From NCBI GenBank assembly GCA_916710115.1, contig CAKAOY010000063.1:1-6769 (forward strand): a stretch of DNA of 6,769 nt. The letters are read 5' to 3'. Of this stretch, positions 6,203 to 6,769 are shown one piece after another; position 1 is the first letter of the stretch, and each line of letters opens with the position of its first letter. This DNA comes from an uncultured Bergeyella sp. (lineage in GTDB: Bacteria; Bacteroidota; Bacteroidia; Flavobacteriales; Weeksellaceae). The notes under the pieces are model-generated. The model saw nothing but the letters and a program-made list of their open reading frames with translations. It ran no database searches and was not told where the DNA came from. Position numbers and translations under genes: made by a program.

Positions 6203-6769
6203 ATGGAGACGATATTATTGGGAATTGTATTTTTGTTATTTTCTTTTTTAGGATATTTGTTAGATAAGAAAATATTTAATCCATTATTTTTGGTGCCTTT
6301 TCTTTGGGGGGTGTTATTGGTATCTTTTGAGTTGATACCTAATGATTTGTTTCGTTTGCAAGAGCAGTTTCTTAAAGGGATATTCATTTGGGTAGTGAGT
6401 TTTTGTATTGGTGGATTATTTTTTTTGAAGATGAAAATACAGGCGGTGGATATTTATCACAAAAGACTATTTGATATTTATTTTTATATCGTTGTGGTAT
6501 TTGCTCCGATGGCTCTTGTTATGCTGGTAGTAGAGGCAATACAATCCGGACCTGAGTTGTTTTTTATGAGATTAAGGATGATTAACACAGGGATAGATGA
6601 AGATGTTACATTCTCCTTAGGAAAGTTGGGGTATATTTTTAATTTTACAAATGTCTGTTGCTTACTATATACTTTATATTACGAAAAAGTATCAAAAAGG
6701 AAATACTATGTTATTCTAATATTTGCATTTTTATTGAGTCTTGTTACGCTTTCCCGCCTTAGTATGGTT
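6203..6769 (+). CDS. wzy: Wzy-like repeat-unit polymerase, 5' part (runs off the window)
   Basis: An open frame from ATG 6203 runs to the last base (189 codons, no stop). The product is very hydrophobic, with about six membrane segments (4-20, 27-44, 60-76, 93-112, 142-160, 168-184) and a polar loop at 113-141 that contains PELFFMRLRMINTG with Arg123 and Arg125. Hydrophobic topology, such an Arg-containing segment and placement directly after wzx fit an oligosaccharide repeat-unit polymerase, which joins flipped units in the periplasm. Wzy proteins have little sequence conservation, so the call rests mainly on topology and context; an O-antigen ligase-like or EpsG-type protein is the alternative. 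ATG 6203 is the first ATG after the wzx stop and lies in the same frame as wzx, six bases downstream. The ATG at 6198 in another frame hits a stop after 17 codons. Confidence 0.75.
   Translation, partial: METILLGIVFLLFSFLGYLLDKKIFNPLFLVPFLWGVLLVSFELIPNDLFRLQEQFLKGIFIWVVSFCIGGLFFLKMKIQAVDIYHKRLFDIYFYIVVVFAPMALVMLVVEAIQSGPELFFMRLRMINTGIDEDVTFSLGKLGYIFNFTNVCCLLYTLYYEKVSKRKYYVILIFAFLLSLVTLSRLSMV

Noticed and set aside
6198..6251. ATG at 6198 as the polymerase start
   Set aside because: This frame stops after 17 codons, whereas the ATG at 6203 opens a frame to the end of the window.
6184..6387. A 67-codon - strand open frame across the wzx/wzy junction
   Set aside because: It is antisense to the start of the polymerase frame, its Asn/Lys-rich product has no family features, and the + strand frame is longer, membrane-protein-like and correctly placed in the operon.
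4925..6769. Shift from A-rich to T-rich + strand composition at wzx, as a possible transfer boundary
   Set aside because: The change coincides with genes for highly hydrophobic membrane proteins, whose Phe, Leu, Ile and Val codons are T-rich, so protein composition is enough to explain it.

Overview
The window is an AT-rich stretch of a capsule or exopolysaccharide (Wzx/Wzy-type) locus, almost certainly from a Bacteroidota bacterium and most plausibly class Flavobacteriia. Three things suggest this: the Wza and Wzc homologues have Bacteroidota-style features (a lipoprotein Wza with a hydrophobic C-terminal helix, and a one-piece Wzc with an IGADIRNP Walker A' segment); the only clear promoter candidate is the Bacteroidota -7 box TAnnTTTG rather than a sigma70 box; and starts are preceded by A-rich sequence rather than strong Shine-Dalgarno motifs. 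The genus cannot be fixed from this sequence.

All genes lie on the + strand. Positions 1-321 hold the 3' end of a CapD/WbpM/FlaA1-type nucleotide-sugar dehydratase/epimerase gene. A 52-base gap (322-373) holds the promoter candidate. Then six closely packed genes follow: wza export lipoprotein (374-1198), wzc co-polymerase and tyrosine autokinase (1208-3577), a free-standing type II phosphomannose-isomerase-like cupin (3585-3926), manC mannose-1-phosphate guanylyltransferase (3928-4923), wzx flippase (4925-6196), and the start of a wzy-like polymerase (6203 to the window end). The gaps inside this block are 9, 7, 1, 1 and 6 bases, so it reads as one operon that continues past the window.

Together the genes form a pathway. 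The dehydratase and the cupin/ManC pair supply activated sugars (a UDP-sugar derivative and GDP-mannose). Wzx flips lipid-linked repeat units, Wzy polymerises them in the periplasm, Wzc controls chain length by phosphorylation, and Wza exports the chain through the outer membrane. No glycosyltransferase or wzb phosphatase is visible and they presumably lie outside.

I did not find an undescribed system. The points most worth a second look are the split and order-reversed GDP-mannose synthesis module, sequence departures in the Wzc kinase motifs and in the cupin HHHRAEHW-like segment, and the partial polymerase, which is probably type-specific. No RNA gene, mobile element, CRISPR array or convincing terminator was seen, and there is no gene-free stretch over 300 bases.
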